Below, one piece after another: positions 11,923-24,300 of a stretch of 64,000 nucleotides of DNA. The DNA comes from Cricetomys ansorgei (Eukaryota > Chordata > Mammalia > Rodentia > Nesomyidae). Every line of letters begins with the position of its first letter. Within the stretch, counting starts at the first letter, position 1. The notes under the pieces are model-generated. The model saw nothing but the letters and a program-made list of their open reading frames with translations. It had not been told where the DNA came from and made no database searches. A program made the position numbers and the translations under genes. The stretch spans positions 44,196,501 through 44,260,500 of the forward strand of contig JAMJFZ010000107.1 of the NCBI GenBank assembly GCA_026225945.1, written 5' to 3'.

Positions 11923-14900
11923 TGCCTATGAAAGGTAACTGTTCAGTCATTCTCCATCTCCACCTCTGGAAGGCTCCAGATGCCAGAGCACCAATGTAGA
12001 AAATATAAAAGAAAAAAAATGCAGTTAAGACACTACATAAGTTAAGGAGGGGAATCAAGGAAACTACGTAAAAGTGAACCATTTCAGTGGGTATCTTCGT
12101 TTCACTGGGTATCTGACTGTGCCCTTTGAATTCTGCACTATGTGAATCCATTACTTATTAAAGTAATATAACTCAGAAGGAATGTGACCACCAGGCATGT
12201 ATGCAGACATCACCAACACATCTATGTCCCAGTGATGGTAGGCACAGAATGCAGGAATGAAAAGTCTTTATGAGGAACACGGACTAGCCAGAACTTGAGG
12301 ACCCTTAATGGTATAGTTTGGAGAGACTTGTTTTTCTATCAACTCCAGAAACACAAGATATTACTAAGTTTATATCTAAAATTAAGCTGTAAATTCAGTT
12401 TTTATTATTTAAACACACACACACCTCGGTTGGAATTATCCACTACTACTTTAATGAAGCTTTTTGGGGGAGGGAGAATATACATATTTGCTACATATCT
12501 TAAATTGAATAAGCATTATTAAGATTAAAAAGAGCAATAACAGAGCTCCCCTATCTGCATCAAGGAGCCACAGTTATACTCTAAAGACATCGAAATAAAT
12601 AAAACACAAAGTAGCAGTTTACAAGGCACTAGATATCAAGCAAAAACGGGGGGCGGGGGGAAGAGCTTTCTATCTTGCCTATTTTCAGAATATTCAGCCC
12701 CACATAAAATCTAGGAGAAATGGAATTACATGACCTCCTGAAGACTTTTATCAATGTTAAATGGCAGCATTGTTACCTACAACCAAACACAGAGGCAGTC
12801 AAATGTCATTCAATTACTGAATGGATAAACTGTATCTGGACAGGGGATATAAAGAGGGTCTCAAAGCTCATACAGAGCTGCATCATGCAAGAATCTCAAA
12901 CAGACATATATACCGTGTCAGCCCATCTATGTTAAATTTTAAGGGCAAATAAATTTATATATAACTAATTTAATGACAGGGCCAGGCCAGATCAGAGGTT
13001 GTCTAGGGATGCGGGCAGTGAGAATGAGCAGGGCTGAGAAAAGCAGCAGGAAATTTTTTGGAGTGATAAATACACTCACTGCTTGATGTGATGACGGCAT
13101 CCCGGGGACAGAGAAATGGCAAGCCTTACTGAACTACAGGTTTTCCGTATGTGCGATTTACTTCATGTCGATTATGCCTCAAGGGAGCTTTTTAAAAGTA
13201 AAAAGACTTACTTCTGTATCCAAAACCCAAGAAGACAGCAAATATGCCAAGAACAAGACTTTGGTCTTCTCTAAAGCAGGCACACGCCTCAAGAGTAACC
13301 TTCAAAATTATCAGGCAGCCGTAAGTTGTGTATCGCTCCTGAAAGCTGATAACGTGAAGATGCACGCGTGGCACAGGTGGAGCCGGTCTCCTAGGGTTAC
13401 TGCAGGACAACGGAGTACATAGAGCTCACACTGGTCTCCTTTGTCTGGGGCCCCTCCTCTGTCCTTGGCATACCACAGAGCTATGATGCTTCTGTTTGCG
13501 TGAGCAGGCAGTGTCAAGGCTCCAAACAATAAAATATCTATGCTCCTGTCTCTCTTCTGCCTTGGGCAAAGGCACAATTTATGTTAAAAGAAGCAAACTG
13601 ACCCTAACTGATATTGGATATAACCAAACAAAAAAGGTTACTACAATCTACGCTGTTAACAGAAGCGCCTGTTAGGAATGGAAAAAAAAAAGAAAGAAAA
13701 TGAATTGAGTCTTTTGCCTGTGTGCTCTAAAACAGAAATCTCATCAAATCCTACTTACAATCAGTAAGAACTGTCTGCGACGTAGAAAGACAGCCTCAGC
13801 ACCGTAATTAAACACTGCGAGATACTAAAAAAAGCTCATTCGAACTTGCTGCATGGAGACCAAAATTTGGAAGATTACCGAACTCAGTTACAGATAGTTT
13901 AGTTTTTTTAAATTGTCAACAAGAAAATATTGGGATGTTTTCCTCATTTACAAAATGACTGTTAGTAGGTCATTTAAATGTATACAAAATGTTCTAAGGA
14001 CTTTACAGACTCTGGAGAGTTAAGATACTATTCATAAAGGCAACATAAAATACCAACTTCAGTCCTTACTCCGGTATTCAAATGGCCATTGGCCTAACTC
14101 TTTCTCTTGGATTTTAACCAATCTGCTTCTCTAACCTTCAAAATCAACCCTACAGCTAGCTCTTCCAGGGGCTTCTATTTCCTGACTGCCCCCACTTCAC
14201 CCGTCAGTCTGTCCCCGGTTCCTCCAAACATGTTCCTTACAGGCTGTGTCGTGCTGCCTCTCACATACCCTCCCCTGTCTTCCTTCACATCTGCAACAAC
14301 GTGCTTGCGAAGCACCACTCAAGAACTGCATTCACAGTACAAAGGCAGAAAACACTCCGTGTCCGAACACACACCTTGGCTGTTAGGTTGTCTGCGGTCT
14401 ACTAGATATATGAGAATCAGTCAGAAGCAAATGTGCATCTCACCCTACATTTGTTTATCCAGAGGATAATGCACAGCTGCATGAATCCACTAAAATCTTG
14501 GTTGCCTTATATACATTAAACAAGCAACTGAAACGTGCGAGAGAAACAGGCTGCTGCATGTTTTCCACAAAGGACTCTGAGGGCTCCAGGAGGACTAACC
14601 ATAAGTGTCGATCGCTCATCGCTAATACTAAAGTCTTTTGCCCTGTTGTCTATCTCCTCCATGGTCCCAGGATGAGAGCCTAACTACAGGACGTCTCTGA
14701 GTTCCGGCCCAGTGAGTTTTCTCCTTCAGTCATTAATTACTAAGGACCTTGATTTAAGGTCTCCAGGTGGTGTTCCGGGTCAGTAAATCACAAGAACTTT
14801 CTTCTTTCAGATCGTCTTTCACCGGTTCCCACAATTCAACCCCCATTTTAACAATCCACCTCTTAAAGCTCAGGGTCTGCTGTACCGTTTCAGGGGATGA

Positions 14901-15937
14901 GATGCCTGTTAATTACACTTTGGGCCCTAAGGATCACACTTAGATCTTCTGCTGAGCTGGGAGAACAGAACCATTTGAAGACATAGTTTACGAAACTGTA
15001 TCTGTTATATTATTCTTAACAATATGTTTACTAAAACATGGGTATTTTTTGATCTTTAGAGACACGGTGATTTGTGGAACTCTCTTTACTAACCATACAG
15101 TTTGTAATATGCTTCTCAGCATCTGGCCCCACCATGCCTATCTGCCTTCAAGTAGTAAAAAAAACGACCTGTTTGGAGGCTGATGCCTTTTCTCCCACTG
15201 TTACCAGCAGGCTACATGTGCTTCTCACCCAGGGGTAAGAGCTCACTGTGAACTCCTAGAGGGTGTGTATTCCTGCAGAAGATAAGGAAGAGTGAGAATT
15301 CTGCAGGCATCATGAGTCACAAAGGAGAGATTCAAAAAAGGCAAGGATGAACAAGGGCTAATTCCAGAACACAGGACCCTGGCGCCCTTACTCCTAACAC
15401 CTAACCCAGACAACTTTAACTTTCTTTCTCTAATTAATTATGCCCAGGCCCACAATATTTGCTCAGATAATGGAAGCACAGTCATTGCTTGCTTTCCTGT
15501 CTCCTCACAGGAGACTTAATCTAATCTGAAAGATGGACTGAAGGCTTAAGATGGAAACATTTTTGAAGTCTTAATTCATTCAACAGTTTTAAATAGAGCT
15601 AGATGAATTCTTTAGTTCTCACCTCACAGCTTTAACCTCTGGATTTTTCTCTTTCCATGCTGAGACCATCCCTTCAATTCAGGCATAATATTTGGACTCA
15701 TAAAGACTTTGGACTCCTTCAAAAATATTTAAAACTTAACACATTTCTTCTTTTATGGCTAGCAATGTGTTCTAAGTTTTTAGATACCTTTCATTTGATT
15801 TCACAACAACTGTGGAGCCTAATTACCACCTGTCCAGTGCAAATAGTACCTATCACACTGTAAAAACCAGCCTTTTCCTAGAGGCTGGCTGAAATTCTCG
15901 GCATGGGGCCGGCCATGATGATAACCCACTTCTTAGG

Positions 15938-16021
15938 CTCCAGGTCCACCATGCTATCCTCAATGCTCCTCAGAAGAAAAAGAGCACATGCTCTTAACCG
16001 GTGAGCTATCTCTCCAGCCCC
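15938..16021 (-). mobile_element. B2-type SINE 5' end
   Basis: The minus strand begins ggggctggagagatagctca and continues ccggttaagagcatgtgctc, the tRNA-like head of B2. The remainder toward 15870 is too diverged to follow. It lies 0.5 kb from the exon 3 donor, inside intron 3. Confidence 0.75.
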
Positions 16022-16550
16022 TGTGGAGCTACAGACTTTGAGAGGAGAAAAATAAGAAGAAAATGGCTGGGGTACTGCATCACCAAAGTAATGGCTTCCG
16101 ACCCTTACGCGGTTTGGCTCTGATTCTGTTACCTACAGTCAGAACACCAGGAAAAACTTACAACAGTTTTTGCGAAGTAATGAATTGTGAAATAAAATCT
16201 AATACTCTTCACACACACAAAAACACCATTATAAAAATCCACATATTCAGTAGCAAAATTGACTCTAGGTTTATTCTATCATCATTGAACTACTACTGAA
16301 ATAATGATACCTGCTCTAGAGTGCAAAGCCTTCCTGTGGAGCAAAATCATAAAACAGCTATATGGTAGGATGCCCAAAGAGGTCAACACACATTTAGATT
16401 TAATTTCATCCACAAATAAAGGCTTGTTCTGAATAACTGAAAAGGAAAGAGAAGTACCAAACCAAAGAAACTTCAGCTAACAAAGAGATGAGAACTCGTA
16501 GTTCTCCTCAGCAGAAGGGTGTATTCGAACATAGTCCATTAACAGTATTC

Positions 16551-16560
16551 ACATACCTGT
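16551..16560 (-). other. Fat1: Fat1 intron 3 donor site (canonical GT)
   Basis: The minus strand reads ACAG|GTATGT with the last exon base at 16557. This is a normal U2-type donor that leaves the Gly1195 codon split after its first base, the same phase as the exon 2 end. Confidence 0.9.
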
Positions 16561-16871
16561 TTTAGGGTGTATTGAGAAGAATCCCTGTGGATTTCCACTT
16601 GTAATTTTGTATGTCAGTTTGTCGCTGGAGCTAGAATCAGGGTCAAAGGCCTCAATCTGGACCACAGATACATCCTTGGGTGAATTTTCCATTATTTCTG
16701 GATAATACACGGGCTCTGATGTCTGAGGTGCGTTGTCATTGACATCCTCAACTTCTATGTAGACCTCTATGAAGGATGACAGGGGCACCACACCTTGATC
16801 CGTAGCATAGACAGTGAGCCAGTAGTGGGAAGTTGATTCCCTGTCTAGTCGGTCTGAAGTCTCTATAACAC
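16557..16871 (-). CDS. Fat1: Fat1 protocadherin exon 3 (315 bp), residues 1090-1194
   Basis: This exon continues the Fat1 ectodomain. It has 105 codons' worth of sequence, is phase 1 at both ends, and could therefore be skipped without a frameshift. It encodes the end of one cadherin repeat (LDRES, then a DVNDNAP calcium-binding linker at about residues 1132-1138) and the first half of the next (FDPDSSS, then a [10 protein letters not shown] strand motif). The upstream acceptor is tctctctag|G and the downstream donor is ACAG|GTATGT. The join to exon 2 gives an uninterrupted EETG-VIETSD reading frame, which is the order found in FAT1. The longer open frame visible here runs into the donor (Met-stop) and does not mark the protein end. 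Exon 4, beyond the left edge, should continue the half-finished repeat. Confidence 0.96.
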
Positions 16872-16921
16872 CTAGAGAGAAAGAAGCCAAGGCAGAAAGT
16901 TAATGACAAGCACGAGATGTG
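16872..16921 (-). other. Fat1: Fat1 intron 2 acceptor: branch point candidate and polypyrimidine tract
   Basis: Minus-strand sequence just upstream of exon 3 contains a TTAAC match to the yUnAy branch consensus, with the branch A at about 16900 (29 nt from the exon). A pyrimidine-rich stretch follows and ends in ctctctag, with AG at 16872-16873. The whole native acceptor region is only 50 bp long before an ORR1-type LTR begins at 16922. The branch point is a motif inference. Confidence 0.75.
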
Positions 16922-17242
16922 TGGTGGTTTGAATGAAAATGTCTCCCATAGGCTTATAGGGAGTTGCACTGTTAGGAGGTGTGGCCTTGTTGGAGGACTG
17001 GGGGTGGGCCCTAAGTTTAAGATGCTCAAGCCAGGCCTATTGTGACTCTCACTTCCTGCTGCCAGCTGATCCAGATGTAGAACTCTGAGCTACCTCTCCA
17101 GCATCATGTCTGCCTGTGTGCCGCCATGCTTTGGACTAAACCTCTGAACTGTAAGCCACCCCCCAATTAAATGTATTCTTTATAAGAGCTGCTGTGGTCA
17201 TGGTGTCTCTACAGAGCAATAGAAACCCAACTTGACAAGGCA
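16922..17242 (+). mobile_element. ORR1-like MaLR solo LTR
   Basis: Starts tggtggtttgaatgaaaatg, contains taggaggtgtggccttgttg, the ccaattaaatg segment and gtcatggtgtctctacagag, and ends near acttgacaaggca. These are recognised ORR1 features. It is a non-coding LTR, with no internal retroviral sequence present. It lies antisense to Fat1 and stops 50 bp short of exon 3. A clean 5-bp duplication is not visible. Confidence 0.75.
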
Positions 17243-17284
17243 CCACTTTGAGTAAGTGTCTCAAAATAATTCATTTGCAGGTGG

Positions 17285-17420
17285 CTTATGTATCACTTAC
17301 TTGATGCATGAACTTCAGCAAGTTATCTAACCCCTCGAGCCTCAGTTTCCCTCCCTACAGAATGGAGATAACTGCATACCTCTTAATTGTTGATTAAATG
17401 AGGTGATACCTATTGTAATG
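17285..17420 (+). mobile_element. MIR SINE fragment
   Basis: Contains cttcagcaagttatctaacc, gagcctcagtttccctccc, agaatggagataactgcata and ttgattaaatgaggtgat, matching the MIR core and 3' region. This repeat is ancient and shared across mammals. Confidence 0.7.
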
Positions 17421-18548
17421 ATTAAATATTTAGTATCTAATGTAGACTGTAAAAGAATTTACAATTACTAGTGTCAAGCAGACCAGACTTTAAGGATCTA
17501 CAATCTACATCTGAAAATAACCCAGGAGATGGGCGGTACGAGATCATCTCATGGCCTAATACTAGGTTTTCCATAGGTGAGATTTATGGCTGGTTGAACA
17601 GTGTTGACTTTCCTGAAGATTAAACAGGAAACCAAATACAAAGACAAACCAGAGTCAGAGCTCAATGCCATGGTCTCAGACCCACTCCCTAAGCCACAGC
17701 CCAGGGACAGAGACCAGAAGTAACATTCCTCTAGACATCTGAATTGGACTACCAATCCTTTAAAAACTGCTAAAAGAAAATAAGGAAATTTTACAAATCT
17801 AGCATAAGAGATTGCTCAGGTCTCTTATATGCTAAACTTAACAGACAGCCAGTATATTACAAAACCATACATTCTCCAGCTACGTTCTAAACTGCAAAGG
17901 GGTCTATTTTCCCTAGCTATTTGTGGTATTTCTGGCTCCTCATGTAAAGCATGGTAGCTATCCACTCAATGAGTAAACTAACTAAGTATCTTGACTGGAG
18001 TTGGGATACAGAGTCTTCTATTGAGACCCTAACTAGGATACTTTTTTTTTTTTCAACTGAAAGGAAGCATATGACTGCTGAGAAAAAAGTCAAGAGGGTT
18101 GGTATATTTTGGCTCATTCTTGGAAATCTATTAAAACTTTAATTCTAGACTCCTCCCCTACAAAGTGTTTAGAAGTAGAACTATCAACTCTCTTCAGCAA
18201 ATTTGGCCTTTCATTTAATAGCGTAATCTTGTCTTTTGGCTCCCAGAACGGTTGATTGTTGTGAACTGATGACACCTTAGTGTTCAACACCGTGCACCTG
18301 ACTACACTTCAGAAACCCTCCAACTTCAGAATCACTAAGGTTCCCCATCCAATGTAAAATAAAAAACTAAAACCAAGGTCATCTGCGTTCAGCAGGAAGA
18401 GTATTTATCTCAACCACTAACACTTACTATGTATTTAAATTATCAAATAAACTCTTAACTGTATGTAATAAAACATGTTTTGAAATGTGGATACATTGTA
18501 GGATGGCTCAGTTGAGCTAATCAACCATGTATTACCTCCTTCTATAGT

Positions 18549-18549
<1 letters not shown>

Positions 18550-18583
<34 letters not shown>
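18550..18583. repeat. (GT)n microsatellite
   Basis: About 16 GT units beginning after ttgc. Confidence 0.95.
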
Positions 18584-18587
<4 letters not shown>

Positions 18588-19239
18588 AATACCTACTCTT
18601 AAGTTCTCAGACATGATACATTGTTATTAACTCTGGTTAATAAAGTACTTGCCAATAGGATTTATTTAAACTTAAGTGCTTGCTTATTTGGTGGTGATAT
18701 CAGAAAAAATTATAGCATAATGAATAACCAAACGTAATATGAACTACCTTAAGATGAATGTTTACAGCCACTCATGATTAACAACTGATTACACACCATT
18801 CCTCTTTTCCTCTAACCCAAACACAATCTATACATATTCAATAATTCATTAAATTCATATATTATAACTGCTTGTATTTTGAACAAATGCATTTTTTTTG
18901 GTATTTTCCCTTGTTCATTGCAGCCCTCACTTCACCCAAGGAAGCCAGAGACACAGGCTGTTTTCCCTACATGAATTCCCTACATGGATTACATATTAAC
19001 AAGATGAAGGCGCATACGCTTCTCTTCCGTGCTGCTACTTCATTAAAATGCAATTAAATTCATCGGACAAGTGAGGTATTATTAGAAAATTTCAAGCAGA
19101 CAGACACACAGTGATTTGGCCCCCTGTCTTTCACTACTAACTATCAAATATTTCATGCTGCTATATCTTTTTTTTTCCTTTGTAATCATAGTCCTCTCCA
19201 TGTAATTATAAGCTCATACAGCAATGACAATTATATAAA

Positions 19240-19420
19240 CAATTTATTCTGGGTTTATTCTATGCCAGGCATCACAGTAGGCCTGCATTGCTCTGGTTCA
19301 TCTTTCTGACCTGCCTACACTAGTTGTGCAATTGTCCCCGCTTCATGATGAAAAACTTAAGAGATGAGGAGCTTTCCCAGGCCACGGTGAAGGGCAGCAC
19401 TCATCTTAATTCGGTGTCAG
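19240..19420 (-). mobile_element. MIR-like SINE fragment
   Basis: Contains ctatgccaggcatcacagta, ccccgcttcatgatgaaaa and gagctttcccaggccacggt, which read as a diverged MIR in reverse orientation. Confidence 0.55.
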
Positions 19421-20362
19421 CACAGTTCCTGGTCGGGTCTATTCTGAGCACAAAAATCTGAGGATAAAAAGAACTTCGTGTATAACCCTGAGGACAAGAC
19501 AAGCTTCATACCCCATGCAGTTCTTTAATGTCAGCACTCAGGTGAAGATTATATAATCACCCAAATACAACAGCTTTAAGGAGAAAATATAAAATGTAAC
19601 CATGTTATGATGGAAAAACGGTTATTTGCTTTCCTTCGTGTGCTTTTTCTAGTCTCATCTGTGTATCCTTCTGATGAGAACTGGTTCCCCCCCCCCCCCA
19701 TCAACTGAACAACAGGGGCAGGGGCCATGTTCCTCTCGACGTGAATCCCCTCCATGACTCCTAGCTATGGTCAGGAGAACAGCAGGTTATAAATAAAGGT
19801 TGGAAATCAAACAAGGTGGTTCTACTCAGATACATATATTTTTTTAAAAAGGAAAGAAACAGTATTATATCAAATATTAATTAAAGACCAAGATTAAGGA
19901 GCGAGATGCCCATTTTTCTATGGTACAAACTCATGGGCTGCACAGAGCATAGAACCCATTCTGGTACAGCCTCTTAATCAAATCGGGGGTTGACATGAAT
20001 CCAGTCCATTCTTTACAGAAAGCCTCGGTTCCAAAATAATCCACATGCCAGCCCTCCAGAAGTATGACTAGAAATAATGTTTGTCCTTTGAGTCAGTCGG
20101 AGTCTTTATTCCGATAACTAGTACTTCCTAAGTACCACTGGCACAAGGAAAAAGAAAAATAAAACTGAAGCCTTCAAGCCTTCGCTGGGTGTGAATCAGA
20201 TGACTGAACTCGTTTAAAATTCTACTCCTATTTTCTTAACTCTCTTGTGTATGAATCAACTTTCAGTTGTTGATAATCAGTAATAACTTTGTTTGTATAA
20301 GTAGTTACAAACTCATTCTTCTTGGGAAAAAATGAATTAATAAAATTTATGATCTTTACAGA

Positions 20363-20514
20363 TTTTTTTGTATGTTTGTTTTGTTTCGTTTTTTTGTTCG
20401 TCGAGACAGGGTTTCTGTGTTGTAACTCTGGCTGTCTGGAACTCACTCTGTAGACCAGGCAGGCCACTGCCTCCCGAGTGCTGGGATTAAAGGCATGCGC
20501 CACCACCACCCAGC
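20363..20514 (-). mobile_element. B1 SINE with internal deletion
   Basis: An antisense B1 with T/G-rich tail, gagacagggtttctgtg, gttgtaactctggctg and ctgggattaaaggcatg. About 30 bp between 'accaggc' and 'cactgcctccc', where the A-box-proximal part normally sits, is missing. Confidence 0.9.
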
Positions 20515-20671
20515 TCAGATCTTTTTAGCACATAAAATAAATCTTTCTCTTCAGACTCTCCTAGAGTTTGCATCCTGTCTTCAACAACCTGTGCCTTTTT
20601 CCCCTAGCTCTCTCTGTTCCTAGTTATAATTTTCTATCTTTCATTTCTTTGGTTTTAAAGCAAAAACAGGA

Positions 20672-20749
20672 TGGTTGCTATGAGACAGAATCTCCCGCTT
20701 CTGCCTCCCAGGTGCTAGGATTATAGGTACATGCCACCAGGCCTGGCTC
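20672..20749 (-). mobile_element. Old B1-like fragment
   Basis: Contains gagacagaatctcccgc, tctgcctcccaggtgctagg and attataggtacatgccacc, resembling the antisense 5' half of B1. It is short and degraded. Confidence 0.45.
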
Positions 20750-21354
20750 CCTCTTTCACCTATTTAGCTAGCAACAACAATGTGCAACTAGAGAACAGGT
20801 AAGGTCAGGGTGTGAAGAGAAAGAGACAACCAAGGCCTTCCAGAGAATTCCTTCCAGCCAGATGTGGCCAATAAGAATGGGGAGGAACAAGGAAACTACA
20901 GGATTCTTATCTCATGAGGAATGTGGGGCCCACAGGCAAGGACCAGGGAGACTTGCCATGGTGGGCACGCTGAGCACAGACGACAGGCTCAGGCATGCTT
21001 CTTCTATGCGCCCCCAGTGGAGTGTAATCAGGAAGTGTTCCTTTACTTTCATGAAGTGTTACAGAAGTCGTAAGTGCCCAACTTTCTAACCTTGAGAAAA
21101 CAATGAAGACATTTTCAAAAAGGTTGTTAATAAACTGAACAATCTGAAAGAAGCTGGAAATTTGAAATCTATTAGCTAAAAATATTTATCATTCCTAACA
21201 TGCCTGATGGGATTTCCAAGCCACCACCAGATGTCACTATGGAAACTGACTTTAAATATGCATCCGCTGAAATCACTACTGCACTGAAGGGAAAAAAAGA
21301 TCATGTGATTTCTAAAAGAGCACTCAGCCATAAACGGGATGTCTTTATCAAATC

Positions 21355-21945
21355 CCTCCCTCAGGACTTAGGGATCTATGTGGAAGAGGGGGAGGAAAGG
21401 TGTTAAGAGCCAGAGAGGACAGATGCTCCAAGGACACAGTGTATCCACAGATGAACTCAGAGTCCGGCAGCATGCAGAAGACTTGCAAAGGTTCAAACCA
21501 GACAAAATCCCTGCACTAAGAAGGGGAAGGGGATATAATGTCCCACCCTTAATCAAGAAGGTACTTACAATTAATACCTGCTGGCAAAGGGACAATGAGT
21601 CTTCTCCAATGGAGTGTCACCAGGTATACCAACATACACTCCAGGGCAGGCCCTGTGCCTGGGAATAGTTGGTCAACACAAAACGGACCCCATGGTTTTT
21701 TTTGCAGGTGTTTTGTTTTGTTTGGTTTGGGTATTTTTGTCCTTTTTTTTTAAAGTTTGTTTACTTGATTTTCATTTTTTGGGTCTGTTTCTTTTCCAGG
21801 GGAGAAAGAGAGAAAACACGAAGTTGGGTGGTTAAGGAGGTAGGCAGGACCTTGAAATTAGGGAGGGAAAAGACTATATAATCAAACTCTATTGTATGAA
21901 AGAAAATTAATTTAAAAAGAAAAAGAAAAAAAAAAAACCCACGGC
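21355..21945 (+). mobile_element. LINE-1 (Lx-like) 3' UTR fragment with poly-A tail
   Basis: Contains gttaagagccagagaggaca, gttcaaaccagacaaaatcc, gggacaatgagtcttctcc, cactccagggcaggccctg and ggtcaacacaaaacggaccc, followed by a TTTG-rich stretch and an A-rich tail. I recognise this as the 3' UTR of older muroid LINE-1 subfamilies. No ORF2 coding sequence is recognisable upstream, so the copy is a dead 5'-truncated insertion. It lies antisense to Fat1. Confidence 0.8.
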
Positions 21946-24145
21946 CATGGCAGACTCTCCTCTCAAGAGGACTCGCCAGATATTTAACCGAGCAGGTACT
22001 GATGTCATTTTCCCCTAGCCTGATTTTTCCAGGCTTATGGTGCATAACAGCAATGGCGCAAGTGGACAGTTAAAAGTCATTAACAAGCCTGGCTCGTTCC
22101 TGCTCCCACTAAGGCTGGCTTCACTGTTGCTTCAAATCCAGTCCTCCAACATCTTCCCCTCTCACCAGCTGACACCGTGGCACCAAGCTTCAACATAGCA
22201 ACTTTTGTATTGCAAAATGAAGTTGCCACACTGCCAAAAATAACTGAAGTGACTAAAACTGCCATGCCCACAGAATACATGTCTTGTTGCAGTTTGCCGA
22301 TTTTATTTAACGCACCGTGGCCGTTAACAGGCCCCAGTGCCAGAGATTTTGACAGAAACCTTGTTATTTCTGAGTCCTTGGTTATTCCTACTCAAAAAAA
22401 TAACTTCAAGCCGCAACTTCGCACTACCCTCTTTTAAAATCAGGAGGGCCAGGAACTGTAGCTTTGTGAGAGCACTCTTCAGGGAGCACAGGGAGTTTGG
22501 GTTTGAGCCCCAGCATGCCTCACCCACCCAGCCCCACCCTCCAAAACTCATATTCTGGTGTCTATTCTAGATATAACACTAGGGAATAAGGTTTTCTCTG
22601 GCTCACACCATCAGAGTACCGTGATCTACTATTACATAGCCTTTGAGCCTTTTAAAGGAGTGAAATTTTTAAAAGCTGACTCCTCTTTAAAGTAACCACC
22701 AGCTTCACATGCAACATTTTCTAGTAAAAAGAAACCCTGCAATTCTTTTAGAACAGTGTGATTTAGCACATAGATACATGTAAGTGTGTATGTGTGTGTT
22801 TATAAAATGCCCTTGCCTGCCACAGTTGGTAAAGTAACGCTACCAATGACCAAAAAAAGAAAATAAATGGAAAGGAAGATTCTGGTACGGAGAAAGGGGA
22901 GAATGGGAACAGAAGAAAGAAGCACTTTCAGTATTACAGTAAGGAGTTTATATTCTCCCTTAACCCAAAATATATCACTACATACTCCACCGATGTGGGT
23001 AACATACAATAATTAAGAAAATGTAAAGACTGGAGTGTAACTGTTTATTTTGTACAGAAAGAATGAAACTAAATTCTAGTACATTCTGGTAGTGGGATAC
23101 TCTTCTTTCTTCCTCTATATTGCAGATATATATATTTCTATAAAATTAAATAAATTCCACTTATATATGTTAGCTATGTATAATTATATTCTGGCACAAA
23201 TAAAAATAATTAGAAAGGTTATTTATGATAAAGTAAATTTGTACATTCATAGTCTCTCAAAACTATTTTGCTTCTGATGTTCACTATAAGAGCACTCAAG
23301 ACCAACTCATTAGCTTACACCACCCCAAACAATACAACTTAACTATCTATGTCTTCCTGTTGTGCCTCAGAGCCCCACACTTGCTCATTCTATGTTTCTG
23401 CCTCTCTTGAGGAAATGTAAACAAATATTCATTTCCAAGGATTTATTTCCATTTCACTTAAGCAAGTAGGTGTTTAACAGTGCATATTCCAGCATCTCCA
23501 ACAATTAGCATTTGAAGGTGTATATGCATGCACTTACAGGGTTGTAGGTTTAAGACTGCTTATTTTGTTGTCTAGCATTAAGTCATAAATTGATAATTCA
23601 AAGGAGACTGTTTTTTAATGTAGCAATGTTAAATCTGTTTTTTATTATTGTTACTTAGGCTGGTGTATATCTCTTTAATTAAAAAAAATACGTATCTCTA
23701 AACTTTCAATTGAAATTGTTGCGGTAGCTTTAAAGTGAGCTAAGCAAACTCTTAGACTTGAAGCTTACCGGCCTTACATTAATTAAGTACACAATCTGAT
23801 TTGGGCGATCATGTTTCAAGCCTGGAGATTTCTTTGGCTTGGCAAACAGTCACTCCCAGGGCAAGCTCTGAGGAATTCACTTTCAAGCTCTGTGGAGAAA
23901 TGACTCCAAGCTCTGATTCCCACCACAAAATCATTGATACTTCTGATGGGGGCTCACATTTGTAAAGAGGCTCATCCTTGGGTATTAAAAGTTATGCAAA
24001 TACCAATACATATCAAAACTGCCCTTGGTGAAACTGAAATACAAAGTATATTTAACAAACTGTTTGCTAGAAGCTTTAGGAGACTGTTCCAGTGAATAAA
24101 TAATACTTTCTCACTTTGTAGGCTAGATGCCCTTCCCATGCAAAA

Positions 24146-24300
24146 AAGAAAAAAAAAAAAAAAAAGACAGGTCTCATTATGTAGTTCTGGCTGTCCTGAA
24201 ACTCAATATCTAGACCAGGCTGGCCTTGAACTTAGAAATCCATTTGCCACTGCCTCTTGAGTGCTAGAATTTAAGATGTCTGACACTACATCCAGCTTAT
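24146..24300 (-). mobile_element. B1 SINE, diverged copy
   Basis: A T-rich tail appears on the element strand (poly-A on the plus strand at 24144-24162). It is followed by agacaggtctcattatgtag, ctggctgtcctgaaactc and ctagaccaggctggcc. It lacks the gttgtaac variant and is more diverged, so it is probably older than the other B1 copies. Confidence 0.75.

Larger units (their letters stand above)
1..16556 (-). other. Fat1: Fat1 intron 3 (5' part; continues beyond the left edge)
   Basis: No coding exon is recognised here. Separately listed contents include a duplicated CA repeat (1353-1460), a B4-type SINE with attached CA/G-tract/GGGA microsatellite (2905-3405), an old B1-like fragment (5322-5468), a MaLR-type LTR (6800-7111), a GGGA repeat (8873-8921), an ID SINE (10681-10762), an LTR-like element (11641-11922) and a B2-like SINE (15938-16021). 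Stretches between these (for example 1-1350, 3720-5320, 5470-6800, 8930-10680, 12000-15900) are AT-rich unique-looking sequence in which I see only short chance reading frames. Confidence 0.85.

Noticed and set aside
16748..17029. 93-residue open frame overlapping Fat1 exon 3 in another frame
   Set aside because: It is the alternative frame of exon 3 extended into intron and the ORR1 LTR. Only relevant as the frameshift product of the cryptic donor.
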